Made by a program: the position numbers and the translations under genes
NCBI RefSeq assembly: GCF_000420425.1
Contig: NZ_ATUX01000006.1
Coordinates: 62,001-126,000, forward strand
Source: Schaalia vaccimaxillae DSM 15804
GTDB lineage: Bacteria; Actinomycetota; Actinomycetes; Actinomycetales; Actinomycetaceae
Length of the DNA stretch: 64,000 bases
Reading direction: 5' to 3'
Shown here: positions 63,548 to 64,000 of the stretch, in pieces
How the letters are laid out: each line of letters opens with the position of its first letter
Numbering within the stretch: position 1 is the stretch's first letter
The notes under the pieces: model-generated
What the model was told of the DNA's origin: nothing
What the model saw: the letters and a program-made list of their open reading frames with translations, nothing else
Database searches by the model: none

Positions 63548-64000
63548 ATGACATCCATTCGCGTGTTCCCTGATGCTTCGCGCACTGCCCAAGAACTAGC
63601 CAATGCATCTGTGGACAAGTTAGTCGAACTGACCTCGACGAAGCAACAAGTCGAATGGGCAGTGAGCGGAGGTTTCATCACTGAGAAAGTTTTGCCATTG
63701 ATGGCGGCGCGGATTGACGAGGTCGATTGGAAGAAGATCCGTGTGTGGTGGGTTGATGAACGCTACGTGCCTTCGGGGCATTCAGATCGTAATGACGACC
63801 AAGCTGTTGATGCGCTTTTCCACCACGTACCTGAAGTTGCGCTCATGCGGATGCCGTCAAGTGATTCAGGGGTATCGGTAGACCAGGCGGCAGCGACTTG
63901 TGCGTCCTACTGGGATCACGAAATGGGGAACCGAGCCATTGATTTTGCTCTTATTGGAATGGGGCCTGATGGCCACATTGCCTCATTATTTCCCGGTGAG
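63548..64000 (+). CDS. pgl: 6-phosphogluconolactonase (partial, runs off the window)
   Basis: 151 codons are visible, open to the window edge. WAVSGGFITEKVLP near the N terminus, VWWVDERYVP, and LIGMGPDGHIASLFPG at the end are the conserved motifs of the DevB/Pgl family. It hydrolyses 6-phosphogluconolactone, the product of Zwf encoded just upstream. The ATG lies one base after the opcA stop. The expected length is about 240-260 residues, so roughly a third is missing here. Confidence 0.93.
   Translation, partial: MTSIRVFPDASRTAQELANASVDKLVELTSTKQQVEWAVSGGFITEKVLPLMAARIDEVDWKKIRVWWVDERYVPSGHSDRNDDQAVDALFHHVPEVALMRMPSSDSGVSVDQAAATCASYWDHEMGNRAIDFALIGMGPDGHIASLFPGE

Overview
This window is chromosomal DNA from a moderately GC-rich actinobacterium, most likely a member of the Actinomycetaceae (Actinomyces/Schaalia-like). 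Actinobacterial markers are RbpA, mIHF, PafB/PafC with HelY, GarA with FtsR- and McdR-like MerR proteins, OpcA, a helicase-dead PriA, and the type 2 OMP decarboxylase. The genus is inferred from gene content; no 16S or phylogenetic evidence is present. Nearly all the sequence is tightly packed operons. I see no phage, insertion sequence or CRISPR array.

Layout. 1-219: 3' end of an unknown gene. 426-6928: a probable catabolic regulon with a GntR/FadR regulator, a short-chain dehydrogenase, a DctPQM-type TRAP transporter and a two-subunit transketolase. 7120-14785: the pyrimidine operon pyrR-pyrB-pyrC-carA'-carB-pyrF, with a PyrR-binding site over the pyrR ribosome binding site and a carA reduced to its N-terminal domain. 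14883-24358: the housekeeping run mihF-gmk-rpoZ-coaBC-metK-VKOR-priA-fmt-rsmB-rpe. 24407-26448: an FMN riboswitch controlling a RibXY-type riboflavin uptake system, where relatives usually carry riboflavin biosynthesis genes. 26526-33929: hisE-hisG, then pafB-pafC-helY-lnt. 34061-40867: rbpA, a PAP2-like membrane protein, an Hsp70-like ATPase, and the minus-strand garA/ftsR/mcdR and DUF881-Sbp-DUF881 clusters. 40864-51555: pepN diverging from murE-der-Na+/solute symporter, then a PdxK/ThiD kinase, tRNA-Pro(GGG) and a GH2 glycosidase. 51563-52748: an aminotransferase frameshifted at a C8 tract. 52760-58654: minus-strand xerD-parA-scpA-scpB-rluB-tyrA-cmk. 58836-64000: tkt-zwf-opcA-pgl (pgl runs off the window).

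How the parts work together. The first cluster appears to import a small organic acid, oxidise it and pass it to a thiamine-diphosphate transketolase under GntR control. The pyr operon makes UMP under feedback from PyrR, but its carbamoyl-phosphate synthetase seems unable to take nitrogen from glutamine through a normal CarA. The final cluster is the pentose-phosphate operon.

A recurring signal is a TAGNNT box 6-7 bases before an ATG or GTG start that lacks a Shine-Dalgarno sequence. I see it at eleven genes on both strands, which implies many leaderless transcripts and fixes several start codons.
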